Shown: positions 33,650 through 42,056, counted from the first letter of the stretch. The stretch is DNA of 64,000 nt from Nitrospira sp. (GCA_030123565.1 CP126122.1:3362800-3426799); one strand, 5' to 3'. Numbers and translations are program-made. The notes: generated by a model from the sequence alone, not told the origin.

Positions 33650-34735
33650 TTACCCGTTGTGCGGCAACGCCACCGCCGTCATGTCCTGCACGAGGGCGCC
33701 CTCTCTGCCCTTGGTACCGTCGACCATCACCCGCTCACCGACGTTCACCCCCGACAGAACTTCGACGCCCTGCTCCAAGGTGCGGCCGACTTTGACCCAC
33801 CGTAGGCGCGCAATCTGGTCGCTTCCGACCACGAACAGGCCGGCCAGTTCCCCCCGCTCGATGAACGCCGACTTCGGCAGGAACAACGTGTGACTCATGC
33901 CCTTTTCAAGCCGGAGGCGCCCGAACATGCCGGACTTCAATCCAGCCGTTTTGGGAAGATCCACCTTCATGGTGAAGGTATGGGTTTGCGGGTCGCCGGC
34001 GGGAAGAATTTGCGAGACCGTCCCCTTGAAAGGGACGGACCCCAGCGCATCGATGACAATGGGAATCGACGCCCCGACCGACACGGCGCGAATATCACCC
34101 TCCGCGACGGTGGCTTCGAGGCGAAGCTGATCGGGATTCTCTATTCGAAGAAGCGGTTGGCCGGGAGAAGCCAATTCCCCCCTTTCGACCTTCTTCTCGG
34201 TAATGACGCCGTCGAACGGCGCTTTCACTATCGTATAACTCAACTGGGCCAGGACGGCCCTGCGACCGGCTTCGGCCACTCTGAAGGAACGCATGGCATT
34301 CTCCAACTCTTGCTTGGACACGGCGTCCTTGCGGTAGAGCTCCTTCATGCGCGTCAGGTGTGCGTCGGCATTGTCGAGTTCCGCGGTCACCCGGGCCAAC
34401 TCCGCCCGCAGGTCCCGATTGTCGAGCACCAACAAGGTTTGACCTTTGCGCACTAGGCTTCCCTCGCGCACCAGGAGCTCGTCGATCGTTCCCTGGATAC
34501 GGCTTGCCAGGGTCGCCTGGTAAATGGCCGCTACCTGTCCCGTCACCTCGACCGTGACCGGAACCTGGCTGGGCTTCACCTCGATCACCACGGCCTGGAT
34601 AGCCGGCTGAACCGCCGTCGCCGGCGGGACCTCTCCAGGCCGGGACGGTTCCTGTCCCTGCCCACAGCCCGCCACCATAAGCAGGCTCAGCCCAATCCAT
34701 CCGATCTTCGTCACATGCTCGTTATGCTGGAACAC
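33650..34735 (-). CDS. RND periplasmic adaptor lipoprotein
   Basis: The 361-residue adaptor has a lipoprotein signal with lipobox LMVAGC (C24). The lipoyl halves are ASRIQGTIDELLVREGSLVRKG (about 78) and VKAPFDGVITEKKVERGELASPG (about 170), joined by a short coiled-coil hairpin (about 108-155). Beta-barrel and membrane-proximal domains follow (FTMKVDLPKTAGLKSGMFG, then GVNVGERVMVDG). It links the pump to the outer-membrane channel. The start is GTG at 34735 behind GGAGG. It is the first gene of the adaptor-pump-TolC operon. Confidence 0.92.
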   Translation of the reverse strand: MFQHNEHVTKIGWIGLSLLMVAGCGQGQEPSRPGEVPPATAVQPAIQAVVIEVKPSQVPVTVEVTGQVAAIYQATLASRIQGTIDELLVREGSLVRKGQTLLVLDNRDLRAELARVTAELDNADAHLTRMKELYRKDAVSKQELENAMRSFRVAEAGRRAVLAQLSYTIVKAPFDGVITEKKVERGELASPGQPLLRIENPDQLRLEATVAEGDIRAVSVGASIPIVIDALGSVPFKGTVSQILPAGDPQTHTFTMKVDLPKTAGLKSGMFGRLRLEKGMSHTLFLPKSAFIERGELAGLFVVGSDQIARLRWVKVGRTLEQGVEVLSGVNVGERVMVDGTKGREGALVQDMTAVALPHNG

Positions 34736-34864
34736 CCAACCTCCGCAACAAGGCCATCATCGGACACCAACCCGTAAAGGCAGACTGGATCAGATTCGCC
34801 TCCCCATTCCTTCACCCCGTATGAGCAGTCACGGGGGAAAAGGATTCAGCAGAGCAACCGAGGA

Positions 34865-35890
34865 TCAGAACCGATATTGCCCCCCCAGGGATATGATGGT
34901 GTCCTGAAAATCCCTGAGGACGTTGGTCGAGGTGCGTTTGTCGTATTGGAACGCCAACATCACCGTCGCTGCCGTCGAAATGTGATAGCGCAGCTCCGCG
35001 ATCCCCTGATGGGTGCCGTCGAATCGATCCACATGGGTATCGCCGGGGATCCCGCTGGTGAAGGTTTTCCGCCGGTGGATGTAGATGAGGCCGAGGTCGA
35101 TCTGCTGATTCAGACGGAACTCCGTCCCGGCCGATACCAGGTGGAGGTAATAGGACACATCGTCCGCGAACTGAGGTTCCTGCCGGCCCTCCGCCAAGCC
35201 GCGCTCGTAGAGATAGGACAGCGTCACCGTCATCCAGTCCGTGGCACGATAATCGACGCGTGGGCCGACCGTCCAGAAGGTCGTATCCCGTTCGGCAAAC
35301 GATTCGTTGTAGAGGCGGAGGCCATATCGGCCGATCAAGGCCGCCGTGACAGTTTCGTTTACACGCCGTTCGACCTCGACCCTCCAGGTATGGGAGCTGA
35401 CCCGCTCTTCTTGAATCGAACCGGTCCCGGTGCGACGTTCGAAATTCGGGCCCAAGAACAGATTGGGGACATAGCGATAGCGCAGGAGGACCGACGTATC
35501 GGAATTGAACGACCATCGATCCTGGATACGATAATCGCCATGGTTAAATATGGGATTGTTCGTAAAGATCGCCCCCTGGGCCTTGACCGACAGTTCATTG
35601 TTCCCCCGGGAAGTGGGCGTGGAGTGGATGACTTCGAGCGCCGGTTCCCAAACCACATCCTGTGGTTTCTCGGTCGACACCACGGTCGGCTGCGAGGGGT
35701 CTTCCGTCAAACGGAGCCGGCGGGCGGAAGAAAACTGAAAGGCGTCGGTGGTGTAACTGGTCTTTTGTTCGGCGATGGCCGACCATTCGGCCTGGACTGG
35801 CCGGACTGCCCCCCACAGAATGCCGCTCGCAGCAACCAAGGCGACCGCTCGACGGGAGAGTACCAGAACGGGAGTCCCTTGCCGCATCAT
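34865..35890 (-). CDS. Outer-membrane beta-barrel protein, unassigned family
   Basis: The product of about 341 residues has a signal peptide (VALVAASGILWGAVRPVQA) and an entire body of alternating amphipathic strands with aromatic girdles. It ends in SLGGQYRF, the C-terminal phenylalanine signal for outer-membrane insertion. Repeated strand motifs such as RYRYVPNLFLGPNFERR and LGLIYIHRR suggest a barrel of about 16-18 strands. It may be a porin or channel. The start is uncertain: paired ATGs at 35890 and 35887 without a clear ribosome site; a frame to 36013 lacks a signal peptide at its front. Confidence 0.75.
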   Translation of the reverse strand: MMRQGTPVLVLSRRAVALVAASGILWGAVRPVQAEWSAIAEQKTSYTTDAFQFSSARRLRLTEDPSQPTVVSTEKPQDVVWEPALEVIHSTPTSRGNNELSVKAQGAIFTNNPIFNHGDYRIQDRWSFNSDTSVLLRYRYVPNLFLGPNFERRTGTGSIQEERVSSHTWRVEVERRVNETVTAALIGRYGLRLYNESFAERDTTFWTVGPRVDYRATDWMTVTLSYLYERGLAEGRQEPQFADDVSYYLHLVSAGTEFRLNQQIDLGLIYIHRRKTFTSGIPGDTHVDRFDGTHQGIAELRYHISTAATVMLAFQYDKRTSTNVLRDFQDTIISLGGQYRF

Positions 35891-36019
35891 CCGTTGATAT
35901 GGCGAGAAGGAATGTGCAAACGGCCCCTCATCCCGGGATTTTTTCCGATCGGGCGCAAAACAAACGCTCTCACCCCGGTCCCCCTTGAAGGTCCACCAGA
36001 ACCAGCCCGCCAACAGGAC

Positions 36020-36676
36020 TCAGCCTTGCAACCGAAGCAGTTTGGCCGGGTTGACGACGATCAAACTGACGCCGATCGTCATCGTGATGGATGCGGTGAT
36101 CCGGCTCATGGCAGTCGGCGGCAGCCACGCCCCGAGCCTCACGCCCAGAAACATCCCTGCCACACTGCCCAGGAGCACGAAGCCCGTCAGCGGCCAATCG
36201 ACCTGTCCGAATTGCAGATGCCCCACCACCAGTCCCATACCACCGACCTTCAGCCAACAGGTCCGCGGGAAACGGGTCGCACAACGTTCTTCCCGCTCGG
36301 TGTCAGCCGACCACGTCCGTTGCCGCATGACCAGGGTCCTGGTGAGCAAGAGGAGGAAGCCGAACAACAGCAACAGGACTTCGTCCCGCACCAGGCGGTG
36401 GCCGAAGGCGCCGCCCCAAGACCCGATCATGCCGGTCCAACTGAACGCCGCGGCGGCCTTGGTTTTGACCAATCCCCGCCGACCATATTCCCAGGCTCCC
36501 AACAGCGAGGAGGCCGCCACGATCATCAGGGACATCGCCGTCGCCTGTTGCACAGGGATGCCGGCGATATATACCATCATCGGCACTCCCAGAATCGCGC
36601 CGCCGGTCCCGGTCGCCCCGAGTTGCAAGCCGATCGGCACTCCTGCCGAGATGGAACGTACCGCCTGTTCGATCAT
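36020..36676 (-). CDS. TauE/SafE-family anion exporter
   Basis: The protein has about seven or eight hydrophobic helices and the TauE/SafE first-repeat motif GLQLGATGTGGAILGVPMMVY. A second repeat appears at GSVAGMFLGVRLGAW. Members export sulfite, sulfoacetate or other organosulfur anions. It may belong with the thiol/sulfur genes elsewhere in the window, but no adjacent sulfur gene supports a substrate. ATG at 36676 is placed just before the first helix; in-frame GTG (36745) and TTG (36766) would add a charged N-terminal tail. The first gene on the other side (36873) is divergent. Confidence 0.82.
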   Translation of the reverse strand: MIEQAVRSISAGVPIGLQLGATGTGGAILGVPMMVYIAGIPVQQATAMSLMIVAASSLLGAWEYGRRGLVKTKAAAAFSWTGMIGSWGGAFGHRLVRDEVLLLLFGFLLLLTRTLVMRQRTWSADTEREERCATRFPRTCWLKVGGMGLVVGHLQFGQVDWPLTGFVLLGSVAGMFLGVRLGAWLPPTAMSRITASITMTIGVSLIVVNPAKLLRLQG

Positions 36677-36872
36677 ACGGGACTTTTCTGAACGGTCGTC
36701 ACGGAAAGCCTCGTTGGATTGGTTGGCGGCTCTTTCGTCGATCACGCGTCCAGTCTCACTGGACAACGATGAACCACTTAGACAACCGATCCACAGAAAC
36801 GGGGAAATTATCCAATGACACTGCGCGCAGACCGGTAGTCATAATGGTTGTATTATCTTTGAGGAGGGTCCC

Positions 36873-37583
36873 ATGTCGCTCCGTCGAATGTGGTCCGGTA
36901 GGGGTCTTTTTATCGGTCTCATCATCGGATTCGTCGCAGTCGAGTCCATCGTGGCGGCCAGCTTTCTCAGCCTGCTGCACTTCAAGACTTCCAACAATTC
37001 AGCCTTGCGGAGCCAACAGGTCTTGATCGAACTGGAGCGCATGATGGGTACCGTGACGGGAGCCGAGACCAGTCAGCGCGGATACATTATCACCGGGACC
37101 GATGACGATCTCGCCCCCTATCGCGGCGCGCTCGACACCCTCGAGACTCACATTCATCGTGTCGGCAACTTGACCAGACACAACCGCACCCAGCAGGACC
37201 TGGTGGCCTCTCTCGAAACACAGGTCACCCGGCGGGCGGATGAAATGAACCATGCCATCGTGGTAAGGCGCACGGAAGGGCTCCCCTTCGCCAAGTCAGC
37301 TGTGGTCGTCAATCGGAAGAACCGGACGATGGACCGGATTCACGAGATCGCCGGGCAGATTCGTGAAGAAGAAACACGAGCGTTGAAACACCACCGGGAA
37401 GACTCCGACGCCTGGGCCCTCACGTCCGGTTCCTTCGCAGTGGCCTTTTTCCTGCTCACCGCCGCCCTGTTTACGTTGTGCGGGATCGTGATGAAGATGG
37501 CCATGACCAGCCAGGCGCAAGCCGAACGTATCCTTCAAGCCCTCCCGCATCCCTCGCCGACCGCTGCGACAAGATCATTGTAG
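36873..37583 (+). CDS. CHASE3-domain membrane protein without an output domain
   Basis: The 236-residue protein has an N-terminal membrane helix (12-35), a helical periplasmic CHASE3 domain (about 40-180) and a second helix (about 190-215), then only about 20 residues of cytoplasmic tail. The CHASE3 hallmark ETSQRGYIITGTDDDLAPY is clear, and the later LVASLETQV helix fits. CHASE3 normally sits in front of a kinase, cyclase or chemotaxis domain; here nothing follows, and the next gene is on the opposite strand. It could pass a signal to a separate partner or be a truncated kinase. The start is well set by GAGGAGGG. Confidence 0.85.
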   Translation: MSLRRMWSGRGLFIGLIIGFVAVESIVAASFLSLLHFKTSNNSALRSQQVLIELERMMGTVTGAETSQRGYIITGTDDDLAPYRGALDTLETHIHRVGNLTRHNRTQQDLVASLETQVTRRADEMNHAIVVRRTEGLPFAKSAVVVNRKNRTMDRIHEIAGQIREEETRALKHHREDSDAWALTSGSFAVAFFLLTAALFTLCGIVMKMAMTSQAQAERILQALPHPSPTAATRSL

Positions 37584-37666
37584 TCGAAGGCGGCGCGAAG
37601 CTCAAAAGGCCTCCGGCTTGACGAACGTCGTTTCACGAGCGAGGAGGACGGCCCCTTTGGTCCTGG

Positions 37667-38140
37667 CTAGGTGCGGGCAAGGACCACCGCCGCCAGCAAC
37701 ACGAACAGCGCCAACAGCAGCGAGAGTCTCGGCAGGAGCGCCGAATAGCGCAGGAGGATCAGTTCACCAGCTGTTCTCTCCTTCTCTGCCGTTTTCATGA
37801 TCCGCCGCACCCGCGGTCCCACGACGAGGTCATGCAACAATGTCAGGCTGAACAGGAAGGCGGCGAGTCCCATCTTGACCGCAAAGATCGTCGGCCACCG
37901 CCAAGGTTCGCCCAGGGGGATGGCTCGACCTCCAGCCAGTACGACACCGGTGCCGACAAGCATCCCCATTGCGCCCCAGACCACGCTGCGAAACCGGTAG
38001 GCCACCTCGCGGAAGAGTGCCGCATGCTGAGCGAACCGGCCGTCGCGCCTCAACAGCGGCACGAGTACGACCGACAAAAACACCATCCCTCCGATCCAGG
38101 TGACGGCCGACAGCAGATGAATCCAGATCAACGCGAACAC
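37667..38140 (-). CDS. CopD-like four-helix membrane protein
   Basis: The 157-residue protein has four helices and begins FALIWIHLLSAVTWIGGMVFL, matching the first helix of CopD/DUF2269-type proteins with its conserved histidine and W-I-G-G. The second and third helices carry FRSVVWGAMGMLVGTGVV and a histidine in LTLLHDLVVGPRV. CopD members import or handle copper at the inner membrane. The presence of a copper oxidase in the neighbouring cluster makes a link plausible but unproven. The start is GTG at 38140 preceded by AAGGATG; a longer frame to 38320 has no hydrophobic start. Confidence 0.72.
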   Translation of the reverse strand: MFALIWIHLLSAVTWIGGMVFLSVVLVPLLRRDGRFAQHAALFREVAYRFRSVVWGAMGMLVGTGVVLAGGRAIPLGEPWRWPTIFAVKMGLAAFLFSLTLLHDLVVGPRVRRIMKTAEKERTAGELILLRYSALLPRLSLLLALFVLLAAVVLART

Positions 38141-38208
38141 AGGAGCATCCTTTCCGATCGGTGAATCGGAACAACATGACCGAATTGAGGGGGAGAGGCA
38201 AGTAGCGG

Positions 38209-38919
38209 CTAAAAGGCAATGCCGACATAGGGCCCTGCTTGTAAATAGCTGTTGGAGGTATTGGTCATGTTGGCCGTCAGGTGGTAACGGGCATCCATTC
38301 CCACTTTGAATGCCTTCCACACTTGATACTCAAAACCGGCGCCGAACTGGACGCCCACATCCAAATACTGTGTCTGGTTGGAGGGAGGGCTGATGACGTG
38401 GATGTCCAACCCTACAGGAATGAGCCAGGGCCGAAAGGCGCTGCCTTCCCTGAACTTCAGCTTGGGAGCGATGTCGATCGTCACCATCGTCAACTGTTGC
38501 AGCGACGGCGTGGTCGAGGTGACCTGCAGGCCTGCCGGCGGAGTCGTGCCGACGCCGATGTTTCCCGTATTGGTCACGACTTTGGAAGCAACGCGATTGA
38601 ACTGCAGTCCGATCTCCCCCACAGCCCAGGTCCCGTTCATCATGCCCCAGGCGTTCTTTGAAAGGGCCAGATCCAACCAGGCGCCGACATACCATCCGTT
38701 TTGACTGTTGTTCAGACCGGCGCCGAGCGGATTCCTGGCGTCGGTGAACAGAGCATTGGACCGGTCGCTGTCCAACCGCATGAACCCGCCCTTGAACGCG
38801 ATCATATTGCCGATCTCTTCAGCCGAAACCGGCCGCACACCAAAAGCAACGAGCACCGCGACGATCGCAACCGTCGCACGCACGACTCCACCGCTCCCAC
38901 CGCTCATCCGTTTCTGCAT
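38209..38919 (-). CDS. Small outer-membrane beta-barrel protein
   Basis: The 236-residue protein has a cleavable signal peptide (VVRATVAIVAVLVAFGVRPVSAEE). About 10-12 amphipathic strands follow, ending in GPYVGIAF, with the C-terminal phenylalanine typical of barrels. Strand signatures such as IAFKGGFMRL, VGVQFGAGFEYQVW and VGMDARYHL are like the OmpW/opacity-type 8-stranded barrels. Function is unknown. ATG at 38919 lies behind a GGGGGG tract. It follows the formylglycine-fold genes at the end of the copper-oxidase cluster. Confidence 0.76.
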   Translation of the reverse strand: MQKRMSGGSGGVVRATVAIVAVLVAFGVRPVSAEEIGNMIAFKGGFMRLDSDRSNALFTDARNPLGAGLNNSQNGWYVGAWLDLALSKNAWGMMNGTWAVGEIGLQFNRVASKVVTNTGNIGVGTTPPAGLQVTSTTPSLQQLTMVTIDIAPKLKFREGSAFRPWLIPVGLDIHVISPPSNQTQYLDVGVQFGAGFEYQVWKAFKVGMDARYHLTANMTNTSNSYLQAGPYVGIAF

Positions 38920-39047
38920 GATGCCCCCCCTGGGCTGTTGTTGAGGGAGAGCCCTCCGGACTCTCCCGTCCGCTTGGTGCATTGCGCTCGCCGGCCCGAG
39001 GCATCAGCATGTGAAGTAATCGATTCATAGAAACACCGAGACCATTA

Positions 39048-39140
39048 CTTTCAGCTAACAGCTGTCAGCTTCCGAGCTTCGAATCTGAGGGCTAATTGCT
39101 GATAGCAGATGACTGCTCGCTGATGGCGGACAGCTGATTG
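39048..39140. repeat. TCAGC-family repeat forming the 3' end of a gene
   Basis: TTTCAGCTAACAGCTGTCAGC, GCTAATTGCTGATAGCAGATG and GCTGATGGCGGACAGCTG are degenerate copies of the TCAGC unit. The right half is inside the coding region of the formylglycine-fold gene (stop at 39092), where it is read as N-Q-L-S-A-I-S-E-Q-S-S-A-I-S-N. Confidence 0.65.
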
Positions 39141-40069
39141 CTGCCGGCCACCGATTTCGCACATCGAAATCCCATCCAATTGATCTTGGTGTTGGGATCG
39201 GTCCCGTTCCGCATGGCCACACGCATGGTCGTGGTGCTGTCCATCCACCCGCCGCCTCGGAAGGCCTTCTGGGTGCCGGTCTCCGGCCCCTTCGGATTCC
39301 GATCGGGCGAGGACTTGTAATAGTCCAGGTCGTACCAATCCGCCACCCATTCCGCGACGTTGCCCATCGTTTGATGGAGACCATAGGGGCTGACCGCGTT
39401 GTCATACTTGTCCACCGAGATGAGCGGCGGATACATCAATAACCGTTCGGGACGGTCACGGACCGGACCGGACAGGCCGGTACGGCCGAAGTTGGCGCGG
39501 CTCAAGCCGGCCGACTGGTTGCCCCAGGGATTCAGGCGTCCATCCTCCCCTCGCGCGGCCTTTTCCCACTCCGCTTCGGTCGGCAAACGTTTGCCGGCCC
39601 AGCGGCAGTAGGCATCGGCGTCATACCACGACACGTGCATGATCGGATGGTTCGCCATGGACTCCTGGAAATTCCCGCCGTCGTACCGCCAATCCAACTG
39701 CGGCAATTTGCCGGTGGCGAGGATGTACTTCAGGTAGTGAAGGTTCGTCACTTCGTACTTGTCGATCTCATAGGCGTCCAGGTACACGCGGCGCTGCGGC
39801 AGTTCCGACCGATAGGCCAAGCGATCACTCTTTTTGTCGCTGCCCATCAGAAATTCTCCCGCCGGGATCAGCACCATTTCCTCCTTGGGCTTCATCGTGG
39901 CCACGCGTTTCTCCGCGAGGGCCTTCCCTTCCCCGGTCCATTCGACCACGATGTCCTGCGTGTCCAAGCCACGCGCGACCGGAACCAGCGCGAACAATGC
40001 CGCTCCGATCAGCAGAACCTGCCTGACTCGTTTTCCTCGATGCGAAATGCCCCTTCGTCGTTTCTCCAT
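39092..40069 (-). CDS. Secreted formylglycine-generating-enzyme-fold protein (SUMF1-like), copy 1
   Basis: The 325-residue protein has a signal peptide (LLIGAALFALVPVARG) and an FGE-sulfatase fold. Markers in order are VLIPAGEFLMGSDKK, the DAYEIDKYEVTNLHYLKY segment, HVSWYDADAYCRWAGKRLPTEAEWEKAARGEDGRLNPWGN, GLHQTMGNVAEWVADWY, AFRGGGW and GFRCA. The paired copper-binding cysteines that true formylglycine enzymes carry after R-G-G-S/G are absent (GGGWMDSTTTMRVAMRN), so oxidation of sulfatase cysteine is unlikely. A structural or maturation role outside the cytoplasm is inference. The last 15 residues are repeat-derived. Confidence 0.88.
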   Translation of the reverse strand: MEKRRRGISHRGKRVRQVLLIGAALFALVPVARGLDTQDIVVEWTGEGKALAEKRVATMKPKEEMVLIPAGEFLMGSDKKSDRLAYRSELPQRRVYLDAYEIDKYEVTNLHYLKYILATGKLPQLDWRYDGGNFQESMANHPIMHVSWYDADAYCRWAGKRLPTEAEWEKAARGEDGRLNPWGNQSAGLSRANFGRTGLSGPVRDRPERLLMYPPLISVDKYDNAVSPYGLHQTMGNVAEWVADWYDLDYYKSSPDRNPKGPETGTQKAFRGGGWMDSTTTMRVAMRNGTDPNTKINWMGFRCAKSVAGSNQLSAISEQSSAISN

Positions 40070-40088
40070 CTTCGGCCTCCTCTTGTTT

Positions 40089-40181
40089 CGTGAAACGTTA
40101 TTCGTGAAGCGTCACTCGCGAAAGACCAGATACAGTTCCAGGTTCCGTCGGCGCTTCACGTTTCACGCTTAACGCTTCACG
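40089..40181. repeat. Full-length CGTGAAGCG-family repeat spanning a gene end
   Basis: CGTGAAACGTTATTCGTGAAG, CGTCACTCGCGA and, after 28 bp, GCGCTTCACGTTTCACGC then TTAACGCTTCACG form an inverted repeat across the boundary between the two formylglycine-fold genes. The gene ending at 40098 runs into it. Confidence 0.7.
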
Positions 40182-41045
40182 TGCATCCTGCGCACATCGA
40201 AACCCAATCAAATAACTCCAATGGTCCAGGCCACCGGAGTTCCGCCCGGCGGAACGGGCGACTTCAGGATCTTCATTCCAAGACCCACCGCGAAACACCT
40301 TGTCCTGCCCCGATACCGGCCCGACCGGATTCCGGTTCACCTCACGCCGGTAATATTCCGGATCGAACCAATCCGACACCCACTCACTGACATTACCGGC
40401 CAATTGGTACACCCCATAGGGACTCACGCCGTTCTCGTACCGATCCACATTCGCCAACGGGGGGTACTTCGCTCCGCGCTTGGACCCCGGATGGGCGATG
40501 TTGCTCTTGATCCATCCGGCCGGTTCATTCCCCCAGGGGAACATGCGCCCATCCTCACCGCGCGCGGCCTTCTCCCATTCCGCCTCCGTCGGCAGACGGG
40601 CACCACGCCATCGACAATAGGCGTCGGCTTCCCGCCAAGAGACGCCGATCACCGGATGTTTTGCAATCTTTTCCGGAAACGGCTGTTCCCGCCAGTAATG
40701 CGGCCAAGCCGCCCCGGTCGCCAATACATACCGCAGATAATTCACATTACTGACCTCGAACCGGTCGATGCTGAATGCATCGACATAGACCTGCCGTTGC
40801 GGCTGCTCCTGCGGCCCGGCGGCACGATCAATCCGGGGGTCGCTCCCCATGAGGAACGGTCCGGCCGGAACATGGGCCATGCCCCCCGGGACCTCGATCA
40901 ACGCCAACCGCTCCGCCTCGTCGAGTGGAGACCACAGGGGCGGCGGCTTCGGAAGGTCGTGATCGGCGTGAACAAGCCCCAGAGGCGGGACGCCCATCAA
41001 CAGCAACGCTGCCACTATTATGCTGATACCCGCTGATCTGGTCAT
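40098..41045 (-). CDS. Secreted formylglycine-generating-enzyme-fold protein (SUMF1-like), copy 2
   Basis: The 315-residue protein is a paralogue of the next gene downstream, with the same domain: MAHVPAGPFLMGSDPRID, VYVDAFSIDRFEVSNVNYLRY, GVSWREADAYCRWRGARLPTEAEWEKAARGEDG, GVYQLAGNVSEWVSDWF, VFRGGSWNEDPEVARSAGRN and GFRCAQ. The catalytic cysteine pair is again missing. It has a hydrophobic signal (IIVAALLLMGVPPLGLVHA). The final 25 residues, from L-S-V-K-R-E-A to T-L-H-E, are written by the CGTGAAGCG repeat. It stands 28 bp before copy 1, so the pair is co-transcribed. Confidence 0.88.
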   Translation of the reverse strand: MTRSAGISIIVAALLLMGVPPLGLVHADHDLPKPPPLWSPLDEAERLALIEVPGGMAHVPAGPFLMGSDPRIDRAAGPQEQPQRQVYVDAFSIDRFEVSNVNYLRYVLATGAAWPHYWREQPFPEKIAKHPVIGVSWREADAYCRWRGARLPTEAEWEKAARGEDGRMFPWGNEPAGWIKSNIAHPGSKRGAKYPPLANVDRYENGVSPYGVYQLAGNVSEWVSDWFDPEYYRREVNRNPVGPVSGQDKVFRGGSWNEDPEVARSAGRNSGGLDHWSYLIGFRCAQDAREALSVKREAPTEPGTVSGLSRVTLHE

Positions 41046-41050
41046 GGCCG

Positions 41051-41100
41051 CTCAGCTTTCAGCCGTCAGCTTCTGAAATCAGAAGCTGAAAGCTGATCGC
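41051..41100. repeat. TCAGC-family palindrome
   Basis: CAGCTTCTGA (41067-41076) and TCAGAAGCTG (41079-41088) are a perfect 10-bp palindrome with a 2-base centre. An outer pair CAGCTTTCAG (41053-41062) / CTGAAAGCTG (41086-41095) offers a competing fold. It lies between the carboxypeptidase-regulatory-like gene and formylglycine-fold copy 2. Confidence 0.6.
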
Positions 41101-41126
41101 TCATGGTTGACTGCTTCACTCCGCGC

Positions 41127-42056
41127 TTACCGCTCCTGCTTTTGGACCATTGGATCGATTTCCTTCTGCGTATCCTCAGGCACGTTGTAGCGAACATAGG
41201 GATGGTCCATTACCTCGTTGGCGTAGAGCCGCCCGGTCGGGGCTGGAACTGCGATATCGGCCTCCACCGTCCCCTTCTGGCCGATGGTGACGCTGTGCTC
41301 GATCGCGGTCCGGATATAGGGGTGCCAGACGACCAACTTATAGGTGCCCGGCGGCACGTTGGTCATGGTGAACCGGCCCTGTTCGTCGGTCTTGGCAAAG
41401 TACGGATTGGTGACGGCCAGACCCCAGCTCTCCATATAGGCATGGAAGCCACACTGCATGACGAAGATCCGGCGGCCCTTGCTGAGATTGACCAGTTGCT
41501 TCATCGGCGGGCCGGCCATGTGCCTGTGGTACAACGCGGCATCGCTGCGATCCTTGAAGTTGCGCGGGTGCTGTTGGTTCATCGGCAGCGGCACGTTGAA
41601 CAGCACGCGCGGACCCAATTGCGATGTTTCATAGGCCTGAATGTCGTGCATGACCGGGTCCATGTTCACCACCGTCACCGACTGATCGTCCCGCACGACC
41701 GTCGTGAACGGAAGGAAAAGGCAGTCTTTCGCCTCGATCTGCGGCACGCCCATTTCGTCGAACGGTTTGCCCCTCTCAATCCCATCCAGATAGACCACCA
41801 CGTCGCGGAACTCACCCTCCGGCCCGACCTGGAACGGTTGCAGGATGCGCCAGCCCTGCCCATCGGAAATGCGCCCGCAATAGTATTGGTCCGGCAACGT
41901 CACGAGGTTGTACCCCTTCGGCTTTGGAACCTTCCCCTCCAGCTTCACGGTCCCCGTGAGGGTTCCGCCCTCCGTCACTGCGATTTCTTCATAGGCCCAC
42001 GCGGAAACGTTGAGGCTCAAAGCGATCAATCCCGCCGCCGCAATCTGCTTATACAT
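41127..42056 (-). CDS. Secreted carboxypeptidase-regulatory-like domain protein
   Basis: The 309-residue protein has a signal peptide (IAAAGLIALSLNVSAWAYE). An N-terminal cupredoxin-like or Ig-like sheet (TEGGTLTGTVKLEGKVPKPKG) is followed by a middle part with HDIQAYE, RHMAGPPMKQ and QCGFHAYMESWGLAVTNPYFA. The C-terminal carboxypeptidase-regulatory fold reads TDEQGRFTMTNVPPGTYKLVVWHP. The central histidine/methionine/cysteine stretch resembles a plastocyanin-type metal site (H...C...H...M), which could carry copper; that is inference. It is located between the giant multicopper oxidase and the formylglycine-fold pair, all in one direction, so a shared periplasmic role is likely. Confidence 0.75.
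   Translation of the reverse strand: MYKQIAAAGLIALSLNVSAWAYEEIAVTEGGTLTGTVKLEGKVPKPKGYNLVTLPDQYYCGRISDGQGWRILQPFQVGPEGEFRDVVVYLDGIERGKPFDEMGVPQIEAKDCLFLPFTTVVRDDQSVTVVNMDPVMHDIQAYETSQLGPRVLFNVPLPMNQQHPRNFKDRSDAALYHRHMAGPPMKQLVNLSKGRRIFVMQCGFHAYMESWGLAVTNPYFAKTDEQGRFTMTNVPPGTYKLVVWHPYIRTAIEHSVTIGQKGTVEADIAVPAPTGRLYANEVMDHPYVRYNVPEDTQKEIDPMVQKQER

Noticed and set aside
34877-36691. A 604-codon plus-strand frame opposite a barrel protein and the TauE-like gene
   Set aside because: Spans two real minus-strand genes and their spacer, with no motif of its own.
36873-37583. Start of a full hybrid histidine kinase
   Set aside because: The frame ends at 37583 and no kinase motif appears in any frame before the convergent CopD-like gene.
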